64,000 nucleotides of DNA from Janibacter endophyticus (GTDB lineage: Bacteria > Actinomycetota > Actinomycetes > Actinomycetales > Dermatophilaceae): contig NZ_JAFEJG010000004.1 of NCBI RefSeq assembly GCF_016888335.1, positions 434,001-498,000 on the forward strand, read 5' to 3'. Positions 54,571-62,538 of this stretch are shown here, one piece after another. Position 1 is the first letter of the stretch; each line of letters starts with the position of its first letter. The notes under the pieces were generated by a model. It saw only the letters and a program-made list of their open reading frames with translations. It had not been told where the DNA came from and made no database searches. A program made the position numbers and the translations under genes.

Positions 54571-55090
54571 CGACAGTCACCTCCTTCAGCTGCTCGCGCA
54601 GGTGGATCAGACCCCGGCGCGCGTGACTCTTCACCGTGCCGAGGGGGATGTCTAGACGGTCGGCGACCTCGGCGTGCGTCATGCCGCCGAGCACGGTCAT
54701 GCGCAGGATGGCGCCGCGGGGATCACCCATCGCCTCCAGCTCGGCGATGACGGCGATCTCCAGGGTGCGGTCCCTGGTCTGGCCCTCGCCACCGGCGACG
54801 TGCTCCTCCGCCGCCACCGCCCGCAGCCGCCGGGCCTCGCGGCCACGGGCGGTCAGGGCGTCGGCGACCTTGTGGCGGGTGATCCCGAGCAACCAGGCAG
54901 GCAGGGCCGTCGGCGAGGGTTTGATCGTGCGCGCCCCACGCCAGGCCGCGAGGAACACCTGCTGGGTGACATCCTCGGCGTCGGCACGGTCACCGAGCGA
55001 GCGCAGTGCGATGGTGTAGACGAGGTGGCCGTAGTGTCGGTAGATCTCCTCCACGGCGTGCGGGTCGCCCGCGCTCAGGGAGAGGGACAT
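54563..55090 (-). CDS. sigK: ECF sigma factor, SigK-like
   Basis: 175 aa. Region 2 (IYRHYGHLVYTIALRSLGDRADAEDVTQQVFLAAWRGA) and region 4 (RMTVLGGMTHAEVADRLDIPLGTVKSHARRG). Coupled to an RskA-type anti-sigma, which fits SigK. ATG 55090 is chosen as the first in-frame start with GAGAGG upstream. Likely controls surface/secreted genes; the adjacent sortase and DUF4397 genes are candidate targets (inference). Confidence 0.9.
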   Translation of the reverse strand: MSLSLSAGDPHAVEEIYRHYGHLVYTIALRSLGDRADAEDVTQQVFLAAWRGARTIKPSPTALPAWLLGITRHKVADALTARGREARRLRAVAAEEHVAGGEGQTRDRTLEIAVIAELEAMGDPRGAILRMTVLGGMTHAEVADRLDIPLGTVKSHARRGLIHLREQLKEVTVDE

Positions 55091-55164
55091 CTGCTCTCGC
55101 CTCTCCGGCGTGACCTCCCTCGTGGGGTGGCGGGATGGGTGCACATGGCCGATGCTATCCGGGC

Positions 55165-55842
55165 TCAGGACCTGAGCGGTTCTGCGACGGCGATGACGTT
55201 GTCCTCGTAGTGCCCGGTCGCCGGGTCGAAGTCGCCGCCGCACGTGACGACGTGCAGCGCCGGCGGGCCCTCGCGGCGGAAGAGGCGGTCGACGTCCAGC
55301 TCCTCCTTGCCGGCCGAGTAGACCGCCTTCACCCGGTAGGTGCTGCGCTCCTCGCCCGTGGTCACGGTGATCACCTCGCCCGCCCGCACGTCGCGCAGCC
55401 GCGCCAGCGGTCCGGGGCCGAGCTCCTTGCTGTCGACGTGGGCGGTGATGACGGTGGCCCCGTCCTCCCCCGGTCCCGGGCCGTACCGGTACCAGCCGGC
55501 GGTGGCCGGGTCGTCCGGGACCACCATCGCGCCCCGCTCGCCCACCCCGACGGGGACGACCCTCAGGGCCGCCCCGATCGCCGGGATAGACAGCCGGGTG
55601 GGCGGGGAGGGGGTGGTGGGCCGGCTCTCGAGCGGGGAGTCTGGCGGTGCAGCGCCGCGGGCTGTGCCGCTGGGCGTGGCGGCGGTGGCGGTGGGGTGGG
55701 CTGCCTCGCCGGCGACGGCAGCGTTGACGACGGCGGGGTCGTCCGAGGACGGGCGGGTCAGCCAGAGCAGCACCGCCCCCACGAGGACGACGGTCAGCAG
55801 GGCCAGACCGGCGCGGCCTCGTGGGGTGCGGTGCGTGCTCAT
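55165..55842 (-). CDS. Sortase (class E/F-type)
   Basis: 225 aa. N-terminal signal-anchor helix (~10-30, GLALLTVVLVGAVLLWL); Thr/Pro stalk; sortase barrel with H (ITAHVDS, ~134) and catalytic Cys (VVTCGGDFD, ~199). The expected Arg near HYEDNVI is not obvious. Lies 5 nt after the DUF4397 gene, on the same strand. Confidence 0.88.
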   Translation of the reverse strand: MSTHRTPRGRAGLALLTVVLVGAVLLWLTRPSSDDPAVVNAAVAGEAAHPTATAATPSGTARGAAPPDSPLESRPTTPSPPTRLSIPAIGAALRVVPVGVGERGAMVVPDDPATAGWYRYGPGPGEDGATVITAHVDSKELGPGPLARLRDVRAGEVITVTTGEERSTYRVKAVYSAGKEELDVDRLFRREGPPALHVVTCGGDFDPATGHYEDNVIAVAEPLRS

Positions 55843-55847
55843 CGGGC

Positions 55848-56669
55848 TCAGGCCCTCTGACGGGCCGTGCGGCGGGTGGCGCCCAGCACGAGTCCGCCCG
55901 CGGCCAGAGCGCCGAGGGCGACCATGCCGTAGCGGGCTGCCTCGTCGGCCGCGGCGACCTGGCCGCCCTCGCCCGAGGGAACCCCGGTGGGGGCGGAGTG
56001 CATGCCCGTGATCGACTGCGTGGCCAGCTGGAGGGTCTCCTCCTCGGCGCTTCCCCACGCGTAGACGATGGTGTGGGTGCCTTCGGCGAGGTCGAGGTCG
56101 GCCGGGCCGAGCGCGACCGTGTCGGTGCCGGCGAGCACGACGTCGGCCTTGATCGTGCCGGCTGCCAGGTCGGCCGAGACCTCGTCGGGGTTGGTCAGGC
56201 CGGGGAAGGCGACCTCGCCGTTGGCTCGCACGTCCACCGCGGGGGCGGCCGCGGTGTGGCGAACGGTGAGTCGGGACTTCCCGGCGGCGATCGGCTTCGT
56301 GTCGTTGACGAAGGGGGTCAGGGCCGGGTTGCCGTCAGCGTCCAGGTGGGCGACAACCGTGATGTTCGCCCCGGCCGGGACGGTGACGTCCTGGGCCTCG
56401 ATGATGGCATCGCCGTCAGCGCCGGCGTCCGGGGCGGTGACCTTGAGGTCGTACTCACCCTCGGGGAGGGCCTGCGGGTCGGTGAGCGTGCCGGGCTTGA
56501 AGTCCTCGAGCAGGACATCCCCGTTGACGTAGACGTCGACCGTGGCGCCGGGGACCCCGTGCAGGATCGAGACGTGGGCGTCATCGGCTGCGTGAGCCGG
56601 AGCCGCGGCGGTCAGACCGACGAGGGCCATGGCGGCGGTGGCACCGAGGGTGCGGGCGGTGGTGAGCAT
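55848..56669 (-). CDS. Secreted DUF4397 surface protein, probable sortase substrate
   Basis: 273 aa. Signal peptide (TLGATAAMALVGLTAAAPAHA), then two DUF4397-type beta domains (VSILHGVPGATVDVYVNGD and LTVRHTAAAPAVDVRANGE). The C-terminus has a SAPTG motif (~225), a hydrophobic helix, and a basic tail RRTARQRA: a wall-sorting layout with a non-canonical motif. AGGAGG before the ATG. Confidence 0.85.
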   Translation of the reverse strand: MLTTARTLGATAAMALVGLTAAAPAHAADDAHVSILHGVPGATVDVYVNGDVLLEDFKPGTLTDPQALPEGEYDLKVTAPDAGADGDAIIEAQDVTVPAGANITVVAHLDADGNPALTPFVNDTKPIAAGKSRLTVRHTAAAPAVDVRANGEVAFPGLTNPDEVSADLAAGTIKADVVLAGTDTVALGPADLDLAEGTHTIVYAWGSAEEETLQLATQSITGMHSAPTGVPSGEGGQVAAADEAARYGMVALGALAAGGLVLGATRRTARQRA

Positions 56670-56770
56670 GATGACCTCCTGTGTGGGGGCGCCGTGTGCG
56701 CCCTTCACCCTCTACTTCCGTCCATGGCGCGCTGCCGGATGCACCTGATCCCAACTTTTTTGCCAGCACG

Positions 56771-56811
56771 ACGAAGGGGGCCGCCCGGATCACCCGGACG
56801 GCCCCCTTCGT
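56771..56811 (-). terminator. Hairpin after the coiled-coil protein gene
   Basis: 18-nt arms (ACGAAGGGGGCCGCCCGG and CCGGACGGCCCCCTTCGT; one mismatch) with a 5-nt loop, directly after the gene ending at 56817. It separates that gene from DUF4397. Confidence 0.75.
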
Positions 56812-56816
56812 GCGAC

Positions 56817-57806
56817 TCAGCGGTTGTCGTCGCTACCGAGGTGCTCGGTGTGGACGTCGGCCTGCTTGGAGTCGTCGGCGACCGACGGGACCGAGGAGTC
56901 ACCGGCCCAGTCCTGGGCGCTGCTCCAGGCATCGCCGTCCTGGGGCGCGCCGGCCTCGGCGGGGTTGTCCGAGGCGAGGTCGTCGATCTCCTCGGAGGTC
57001 AGCGGGCGGGTGCCACCGAGCTCGCCGGTGGCCAGTCCGTCGTCCGGGGTGGACGCGTCGACCTCGGTGACCGAGGCACCGTCGATCGCCTCGTCGGTCG
57101 CGAGCGCGTCGGCGGCGAGCGGGGCGCTCACGGCCGGGGCAGCGGCGGCAGGGGCCGAGGCGGCGAGGCTGGACTCACGGCCGGTCTCGGGCGCCTTGTA
57201 CGGGTCGCCCGCCGGCACGGCCCACGGGTCCTTCTTCGGGGCCTGCTGCTTCTTGGCGACGTAGGCGGCGGCGCCACCGGCGACCAGCGCGAGGAGGAAG
57301 AGCTTCCAGCCCTTCTTCTTCTTCTGACGCTTGCCCTTGAGGGCCTCCATCGCGGCGTGCGCGTCACGGTCGTCCTTGAGCGCGGCGAAGGCCTCGGGGG
57401 CCCGCTTGCCGGTCTCGTCGGCGATGTTCTTGCCCGCGACGGCACCTGCGGCAGCCAGACCCGCGGCGGTCTCCACGACCTTGGGCAGGATGTCGTCGAC
57501 AACGGTGCTCTTGAGGTGGTGCGCGTCGCTGCGGGCACGCTTGCCGGCCTTGCGGGCGTCCTTGCGCAGGACCTTGCTCTTCTTCTTCGCGTCCTTGCGC
57601 GCCTGCTTGCGGGCGTCGGCGGCCTGGGCCTTGAGCTCCTGGCCCCTCGCGGCGGCGGCGGCCCCTGCGACCGATGCCTTCTCGCTGCCGACCTCGGCGC
57701 GCTCGGCCACCTTGTCGATGAGCGTGTGGATCTTCTCCACACCCGACTCGGCACCTTCGTGGGCAACGACGCGCCCCTTCTCGACCTTGCTCTGCGTACG
57801 GAACAC
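56817..57806 (-). CDS. Coiled-coil/membrane protein, DUF5324-like
   Basis: 329 aa. N-terminal half is Lys/Arg/Ala-rich helix (KQARKDAKKKSKVLRKDARKA) and a hydrophobic stretch. A second membrane helix (~165-180, GWKLFLLALVAGGAAAYVA) follows KGKRQKKKK. The C-terminal ~140 residues are acidic and disordered. Actinobacteria carry a DUF5324 gene near ppiA/crgA; similarity here is by layout, so the family is tentative. Confidence 0.72.
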   Translation of the reverse strand: MFRTQSKVEKGRVVAHEGAESGVEKIHTLIDKVAERAEVGSEKASVAGAAAAARGQELKAQAADARKQARKDAKKKSKVLRKDARKAGKRARSDAHHLKSTVVDDILPKVVETAAGLAAAGAVAGKNIADETGKRAPEAFAALKDDRDAHAAMEALKGKRQKKKKGWKLFLLALVAGGAAAYVAKKQQAPKKDPWAVPAGDPYKAPETGRESSLAASAPAAAAPAVSAPLAADALATDEAIDGASVTEVDASTPDDGLATGELGGTRPLTSEEIDDLASDNPAEAGAPQDGDAWSSAQDWAGDSSVPSVADDSKQADVHTEHLGSDDNR

Positions 57807-57948
57807 CGGTCCTCCTTCAGGCTGTGGGGGTTCCCTTTACCTCCCCCATCCTGCCCCGGATGGCTCCCGGGATCGGAGGTCGGGGGGAGGGAAATCGGTG
57901 AACTTCTCCCCGGGTGGTGCCGATCAGGCTCCTGTCAGACCCCTGTGC

Positions 57949-57954
57949 CAAGAT
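57949..57954 (+). promoter_or_regulatory. Possible -10, ppiA (leaderless type)
   Basis: CAAGAT, 6 nt, then ATG 57961. No Shine-Dalgarno. Confidence 0.35.
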
Positions 57955-57960
57955 CGGGGC

Positions 57961-58479
57961 ATGCAGGCGATCCTTCACACCAACCACGGCGACGTCACCA
58001 TCGAGCTCTTCCCCCACGCCGCCCCGAAGACCGTTGAGAACTTCGTGGGCCTGGCGCAGGGCACCAAGGAGTACAAGGACGACGCGGGCCGTACCAGCCC
58101 GACCCCGTTCTTCGACGGTCTGACCTTCCACCGCATCATCCCCGGCTTCATGATCCAGGGTGGCTGCCCGCTCGGGGAGGGCTTCGGCGGCCCCGGCTAC
58201 GCCTTCGACGACGAGCCCCACCCGGACCACACCTTCGACAAGCCCTACCAGCTCGCCATGGCCAACGCCGGCAAGCGGATGGGCAAGGGCACCAACGGTT
58301 CTCAGTTCTTCATCACCGTCGCCCCGACCCAGTACCTCTACGGCAAGCACACCGTCTTCGGTGAGGTCGCCGACGGCCCGAGCCGCGAGGTCGTCGACAA
58401 GATGGCGGGCGTCCCCACGGGTGCCAACGACAAGCCGATCGACCCGGTGGTCATCGAGTCCGTCGAGATCGTCGACTGA
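57961..58479 (+). CDS. ppiA: Peptidyl-prolyl cis-trans isomerase, cyclophilin type
   Basis: 172 aa cytosolic cyclophilin. FHRIIPGFMIQGG, MANAGKRMGKGTNGSQFFITV and HTVFGEV carry the active-site residues. A short insertion EYKDDAGRTSPTPF is typical of actinobacteria. Rhomboid gene 28 nt downstream. Confidence 0.96.
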   Translation: MQAILHTNHGDVTIELFPHAAPKTVENFVGLAQGTKEYKDDAGRTSPTPFFDGLTFHRIIPGFMIQGGCPLGEGFGGPGYAFDDEPHPDHTFDKPYQLAMANAGKRMGKGTNGSQFFITVAPTQYLYGKHTVFGEVADGPSREVVDKMAGVPTGANDKPIDPVVIESVEIVD

Positions 58480-58507
58480 CCTGACTCGCCCCCCTTCGTC
58501 GACGCCG

Positions 58508-59365
58508 ATGACCCAGCCGCACGACCCCGCTCCCACCTGCCCGCGGCACCCCGAGCGGGTCAGCTACGTCCGGTGCCAGCGGTGCCGGCGCCCGGTGTGC
58601 GGCGACTGCCAGCGGCAGGCCGCCGTTGGCATCCAGTGCGTCGACTGCGTGCGCGAGGCGTCCCAGGCCGACCGGCCGCAGGTCACTGCGGTCGGCGGCC
58701 GGGCCCCGCGCACCGACACCCCCGTCCTGACGATCGCGATCATGATGATCTGCGCTCTCGTGTATGTCGGAGAGCTGGCCTCGCCCCGCGTCTACGGCGA
58801 CGGGGCACTGGCACCCTTCATCGCGACCCACGAGCCGTGGCGGATCCTCACGTCGGCGTTCCTCCACTCGCCGAGCCAGATCTTCCACATCCTCTTCAAC
58901 ATGTTCGCCCTGTGGATGATCGGGCCTTACCTGGAGACCCTCCTCGGGCGGGCGCGTTTCCTCGGGCTGTACCTCGTCTCCGCGCTGGCCGGCTCGATCA
59001 CCTACCTGCTCTTCCAGCCGACCGACTCGACGCAGGGTGTCGTCGGGGCGTCGGGGGCGGTCTTCGGCCTCTTCGGTGCGTTCGTCGTGCTGCAGCGTCA
59101 CCTCGGTCGTGACTCCTCGGCGATGATCGGCACGATCGCGATCAACGCGGTCCTCGGCTTCGTCATCCCCAACGTCGCCTGGCAGGCGCACCTCGGCGGT
59201 CTCGTCGCCGGCGCCGTCATCGCCGCGATCCTCACGACGGCCCGCAAGCGGCGCAGCGCGACGATCGCGTGGGCCGGCATCGGCGCGGTGGCCGTCCTGA
59301 GCATCGCGCTCTTCGTCCTGAAGTACGTCGTCATCTCGCCGGCGCCGGTGCTCATCTCGGGCTGA
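58508..59365 (+). CDS. Rhomboid-family intramembrane serine protease
   Basis: 285 aa. A Cys/His-rich N-terminal domain (CPRHPERVSYVRCQRCRRPVC..., ~12-50) looks like a B-box-type zinc module. Six membrane helices follow, with catalytic S182 (VGASGAVFG) and H228 (WQAHLGGLVAG). Cleaves membrane-embedded substrates. Same order as in other actinobacteria (ppiA-rhomboid-crgA). Confidence 0.93.
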   Translation: MTQPHDPAPTCPRHPERVSYVRCQRCRRPVCGDCQRQAAVGIQCVDCVREASQADRPQVTAVGGRAPRTDTPVLTIAIMMICALVYVGELASPRVYGDGALAPFIATHEPWRILTSAFLHSPSQIFHILFNMFALWMIGPYLETLLGRARFLGLYLVSALAGSITYLLFQPTDSTQGVVGASGAVFGLFGAFVVLQRHLGRDSSAMIGTIAINAVLGFVIPNVAWQAHLGGLVAGAVIAAILTTARKRRSATIAWAGIGAVAVLSIALFVLKYVVISPAPVLISG

Positions 59366-59398
59366 GCCAACCCTCCTCGCTCCGGTGACTCTCCCCAT

Positions 59399-59420
59399 CG
59401 CACGAGCCAAGGCTCGTGCG
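59399..59420 (+). repeat. Palindromic element copy 12 (AA)
   Basis: Perfect core, at the left edge of the DnaA-box cluster. Confidence 0.95.
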
Positions 59421-59422
59421 CG

Positions 59423-59517
59423 TTGTCCACAGGTTTCTGGGGACGGCGGTGTGGACGGCGCGATCACCGAGGGACGAAGCCCCAGTTATCCACAGGCTTG
59501 TTCACAGCTGGGGACAA
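59423..59517. promoter_or_regulatory. Cluster of five DnaA boxes between convergent genes
   Basis: Perfect TTGTCCACA 59423-59431; TGTGGACGG 59450-59458 (inverted, degenerate); perfect TTATCCACA 59486-59494; TTGTTCACA 59498-59506; TGGGGACAA 59509-59517 (inverted, one change). It lies between the rhomboid and crgA 3' ends, so not in a promoter. Suggests DnaA titration or origin-control rather than gene control. Confidence 0.9.
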
Positions 59518-59534
59518 ATCACACCCGTGTAATC

Positions 59535-59556
59535 CGCACGAGCCTTGGCTCGTGCG
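59535..59556 (-). repeat. Palindromic element copy 13 (TT)
   Basis: Perfect core, inverted relative to copy 12. Confidence 0.95.
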
Positions 59557-59581
59557 AGAGAGGGAGGGGGCGGTCAGGGTT

Positions 59582-59603
59582 CGCACGAGCCTTGGCTCGT
59601 GCG
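59582..59603 (-). repeat. Palindromic element copy 14 (TT)
   Basis: Perfect core with the same orientation as copy 13 and similar GAGAG flanks downstream. Confidence 0.95.
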
Positions 59604-59633
59604 AGAGGGGGGGGTGGGGTCCGTGAGGGCGGG

Positions 59634-59966
59634 CTACTTCCAGCGGGTGGTCATCGCGAAGCCGGCCATCATCAGGGTGAACCCGGCCCCGAGGTTCCAC
59701 CGGCCCCAGGACTCGACGGGGTACTGCTCCTGGGTGATGTAGTAGGTGACCACCCAGATCAGGCCGACGAGCATGAGACCGAGCATCACCGGCACGAACC
59801 AGCTGGGGTTGCCGATCTTCTGCGCCTTGGGCTTGTCCCGCCTCACCGGCCGCGTCGTCCCGTCGACCGCCGCGCGCTTGCTCGGGTCACCGGAGCGCCG
59901 GGCCTTCGTCGCCTCCGACACCTCGCCGCTCATCTTGTCGGCCGGCTTCTCGTTCGACGCAGCCAC
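59634..59966 (-). CDS. crgA: Cell division protein CrgA
   Basis: 110 aa. Two membrane helices at the C-terminus (NPSWFVPVMLGLMLVGLIWVVTYYI and GFTLMMAGFAMTTRWK) after a basic hydrophilic N-terminus; the NPSWF motif and W-G-R-WNLG linker are CrgA hallmarks. Divisome protein that recruits peptidoglycan synthases at the septum. GTG start 59966 with GAGGAG 8 nt upstream; slightly longer than the usual ~90 aa. Confidence 0.94.
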   Translation of the reverse strand: MAASNEKPADKMSGEVSEATKARRSGDPSKRAAVDGTTRPVRRDKPKAQKIGNPSWFVPVMLGLMLVGLIWVVTYYITQEQYPVESWGRWNLGAGFTLMMAGFAMTTRWK

Positions 59967-60070
59967 GTCTGATGCTCCTCGTCCACGGGGGAGGGGCGCC
60001 TCCACGGCGCCCCCAGGTCTGTGGCTTAGCGTAGATGCTGACCGGCAGCAGACGAGGAGAGGAGGGCGCC

Positions 60071-60844
60071 GTGGGAGAGTCGAGCACCCGACGCGACCGC
60101 CTCCGGAGCTGGTTCCTCGACCACCGGCCGTCCCGCTGGTCCGCCGGCGTCCCCGTCATCGCCCTCTGCGCCGGGCTCCTCTTCGCGACGAGCGGCACCG
60201 CCGCCAAGGGTGGCGACCTGCGCTCCGAGGTGACCACCCTGCCGGGTCTCATCCGCGAGCGCACCCACGACAACGCCCTCAAGGCCCGTCAGGTCGAGGA
60301 CCTGCAGGCCACGGTCAGCGCCCTCACCGAGGAACGCGCCCCCCGGACGAGCGAGGCCGAGCGGCTCTCCCGCGACATCGCCGGGCTGAGGCACGGCACC
60401 GGCTTCGGCGAGGTGAGCGGCCCGAGCGTGACGGTGAGCCTCGACGACGCCCCGCTCGACTCCGACCAGATCCCCGAGGGCTTCGACGTCGACGACGTCG
60501 TCGTCCACCAGCAGGACGTCCAGGGCGTCGTCAACGCGCTGTGGCGCGGTGGTGCCGAGGCGATGATGATCATGGACCAGCGGATCATCTCGACGAGCGC
60601 TGTCCGGTGCGTCGGCAACACCCTGATCCTCCAAGGACGCGTCTACTCACCCCCCTTCGTCATCACGGCGGTCGGTGACCCGGCCGACCTGCAGGCCGCC
60701 CTCGACGCCGACCCGACCGTCTCGGTCTACAAGGAGTACGTCGCCCAGCTCGGCCTCGGCTACGAGGTGAGCTCGGCCGAGTCGACGACGCTGCCGGCCT
60801 ATGCCGGGCAGAGCCAGCTCAAGCACGCCCGCGCCGTGCGCTGA
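60071..60844 (+). CDS. DUF881 family protein
   Basis: 257 aa. N-terminal membrane anchor (~24-45, AGVPVIALCAGLLFATSGTAA), a coiled-coil (~65-100), then DUF881 core (GPSVTVSLDDAP, VVHQQDVQGVVNALWRGGAEAMMI, PPFVITAVGDP). Actinobacteria keep it next to crgA; it is thought to be division-associated. GTG start with GGAGGG upstream. Divergent from crgA. Confidence 0.9.
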   Translation: MGESSTRRDRLRSWFLDHRPSRWSAGVPVIALCAGLLFATSGTAAKGGDLRSEVTTLPGLIRERTHDNALKARQVEDLQATVSALTEERAPRTSEAERLSRDIAGLRHGTGFGEVSGPSVTVSLDDAPLDSDQIPEGFDVDDVVVHQQDVQGVVNALWRGGAEAMMIMDQRIISTSAVRCVGNTLILQGRVYSPPFVITAVGDPADLQAALDADPTVSVYKEYVAQLGLGYEVSSAESTTLPAYAGQSQLKHARAVR

Positions 60845-60853
60845 GGCGCCCGG

Positions 60854-60859
60854 CATACT
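60854..60859 (+). promoter_or_regulatory. Possible -10, amidotransferase gene (leaderless type), inside an inverted repeat
   Basis: CATACT, 6 nt, then GTG 60866. It sits inside CCCGGCA-TACT-TGCCGGG (60849-60866), whose right arm reaches the start codon. Confidence 0.4.
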
Positions 60860-60865
60860 TGCCGG

Positions 60866-61522
60866 GTGAGCACCATTCTCGTCGTCGACAACTACGACAG
60901 CTTCGTCTTCACCATCGTGGGCTACCTCCAGCAGCTCGGCGCCGAGACGACCGTCGTGCGCAACGACGCGATCAGCGCGGCGGAGGGTGCCGACTTCGAC
61001 GGCGTGCTCATCTCGCCCGGCCCCGGCACGCCCGAGGAGGCCGGGGTGTCCATGGCGATGATCGAGGCCTGCGCGGAGCGGGCCCAGCCGATGCTCGGTG
61101 TCTGCCTCGGCCACCAGGCGCTCGGCGTCGTCACCGGGGCGACGGTCGGCCGCGCCCCCGAGCTGCTCCACGGCAAGACCTCGCAGGTGCACCACCAGGG
61201 GGACGGCGTGCTCGCCGGCCTGCCCGACCCCTTCACGGCGACCCGGTACCACTCGCTGACGATCGACCCCGCGACCGTGCCCGACACCCTCGTGCCCACC
61301 GGGCACACCGAGAGCGGCATCATCATGGCCGCCCGGCACCGTGACCTGCCGCTGCACGGGGTGCAGTTCCACCCGGAGTCGGTCCTCACCCAGGGTGGGC
61401 ACCGGATCCTCGCGAACTGGCTCGAGATCGTCGGCGACACCGGCGCCGTCGCCCGGTCCGAGGGCCTGAGCCCGCTCGTGCGCGATGCCGAGGGCGTCGC
61501 GCGGATGGTTGCCGCGGGCTGA
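60866..61522 (+). CDS. pabA: Glutamine amidotransferase, PabA/TrpG type
   Basis: 218 aa class-I glutamine amidotransferase. Cys nucleophile in GVCLGHQALG, and the HPES motif (VQFHPESVLTQ). Provides ammonia to aminodeoxychorismate or anthranilate synthase; the large subunit is not in the window, so PabA versus TrpG is unresolved. By position after crgA it is usually labelled pabA/trpG in actinobacteria. No Shine-Dalgarno. Confidence 0.88.
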   Translation: MSTILVVDNYDSFVFTIVGYLQQLGAETTVVRNDAISAAEGADFDGVLISPGPGTPEEAGVSMAMIEACAERAQPMLGVCLGHQALGVVTGATVGRAPELLHGKTSQVHHQGDGVLAGLPDPFTATRYHSLTIDPATVPDTLVPTGHTESGIIMAARHRDLPLHGVQFHPESVLTQGGHRILANWLEIVGDTGAVARSEGLSPLVRDAEGVARMVAAG

Positions 61523-61527
61523 GCGAG

Positions 61528-62538
61528 GTGAGCGAGCAGGGGAGCGACCCGACGGCGACGGGGGAGGACGACGCGATCGGCCGCTTCGACGCCTTCCAGC
61601 GCAAGCACACCGTGCTCGGCTTCCCCCTCGGCGTCGCCTACAAGTTCCTCGACGACTTCGGCGGCTACCTCGCGGCGCTCATCACCTACTACGGCTTCCT
61701 CTCGCTCTTCCCCCTCTTCCTGCTCTTCTCGACGATCCTCGGCCTCGTCCTCGAGGGCTACCCGCAGTGGCAGCAACGGATCCTCGACTCGGCGATCTCG
61801 GAGTTCCCCATCGTCGGCGAGGAGCTGCGCAAGACGGGGACGCTGAGCGGCAGCCCGATCGGCCTCGTCGTCGGCTCGGTGGCGGCGATCTACGGCGGTC
61901 TCGGCGTCGGTCAGGCCCTCCAGTACGCGATGAACACGGCGTGGATGGTCCCGCGCAACAGCCGCCCCAACCCCTTCCTCTCCCGCGCGCGGGGCGTGCT
62001 GATGATCTGCACGGCGGGGGTGGCGGTCGTCGCGACGAGCGTGCTGACCCAGGTCGCGAACCGGCTTGTCGTCGACGGCTGGGAGTCGATCGCCGTCGAC
62101 CTCGGCTCGATCATCCTCAACACCGGCGTCTTCGTCCTGCTCTTCATCGTCGCGACGTCGAAGACGCTCACCCCGCGCCAGGTGCTGCCGGGTGCGGTCA
62201 TCGCCTCGGTGCTCTTCTACCTCCTGCAGGGCGTCGGCGTCACCTACATCGGGACCGTCGTCGCCCGGGCGAGCGACCTCAACTCCGTCTTCGCCATCGT
62301 CTTTGGCCTGCTCGTCTTCATCTACAGCAACGCCGTCGTCGTGCTGCTGTGCGTCCAGCTCAACGTCGTCCTCGTCGAGCGGCTGTGGCCGCGCTCGCTG
62401 CTCACCGTCTTCACCGACGGGGTCGTCCTCACCGACGCCGACCGGCGCGCCTACGAGGGCCAGGTCAAGGCGCAGCGGCTCAAGGGGTTCCAGGAGATCT
62501 CGGTCGGCTTCGAGCGTCGCCACCCTGACGAGTCCTAG
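61528..62538 (+). CDS. YihY/RBN-family inner membrane protein
   Basis: 336 aa with six or seven membrane helices (YYGFLSLFPLFLLFSTILG; GSVAAIYGGLGVGQALQYAMN; IILNTGVFVLLFIVATSK; SVFAIVFGLLVFIY). YihY/BrkB type. The old RNase BN name was a misassignment, and transport function is unknown. GTG start 5 nt after pabA. Its TAG shares the bases CTAG with the convergent pknB stop. Confidence 0.92.
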   Translation: MSEQGSDPTATGEDDAIGRFDAFQRKHTVLGFPLGVAYKFLDDFGGYLAALITYYGFLSLFPLFLLFSTILGLVLEGYPQWQQRILDSAISEFPIVGEELRKTGTLSGSPIGLVVGSVAAIYGGLGVGQALQYAMNTAWMVPRNSRPNPFLSRARGVLMICTAGVAVVATSVLTQVANRLVVDGWESIAVDLGSIILNTGVFVLLFIVATSKTLTPRQVLPGAVIASVLFYLLQGVGVTYIGTVVARASDLNSVFAIVFGLLVFIYSNAVVVLLCVQLNVVLVERLWPRSLLTVFTDGVVLTDADRRAYEGQVKAQRLKGFQEISVGFERRHPDES

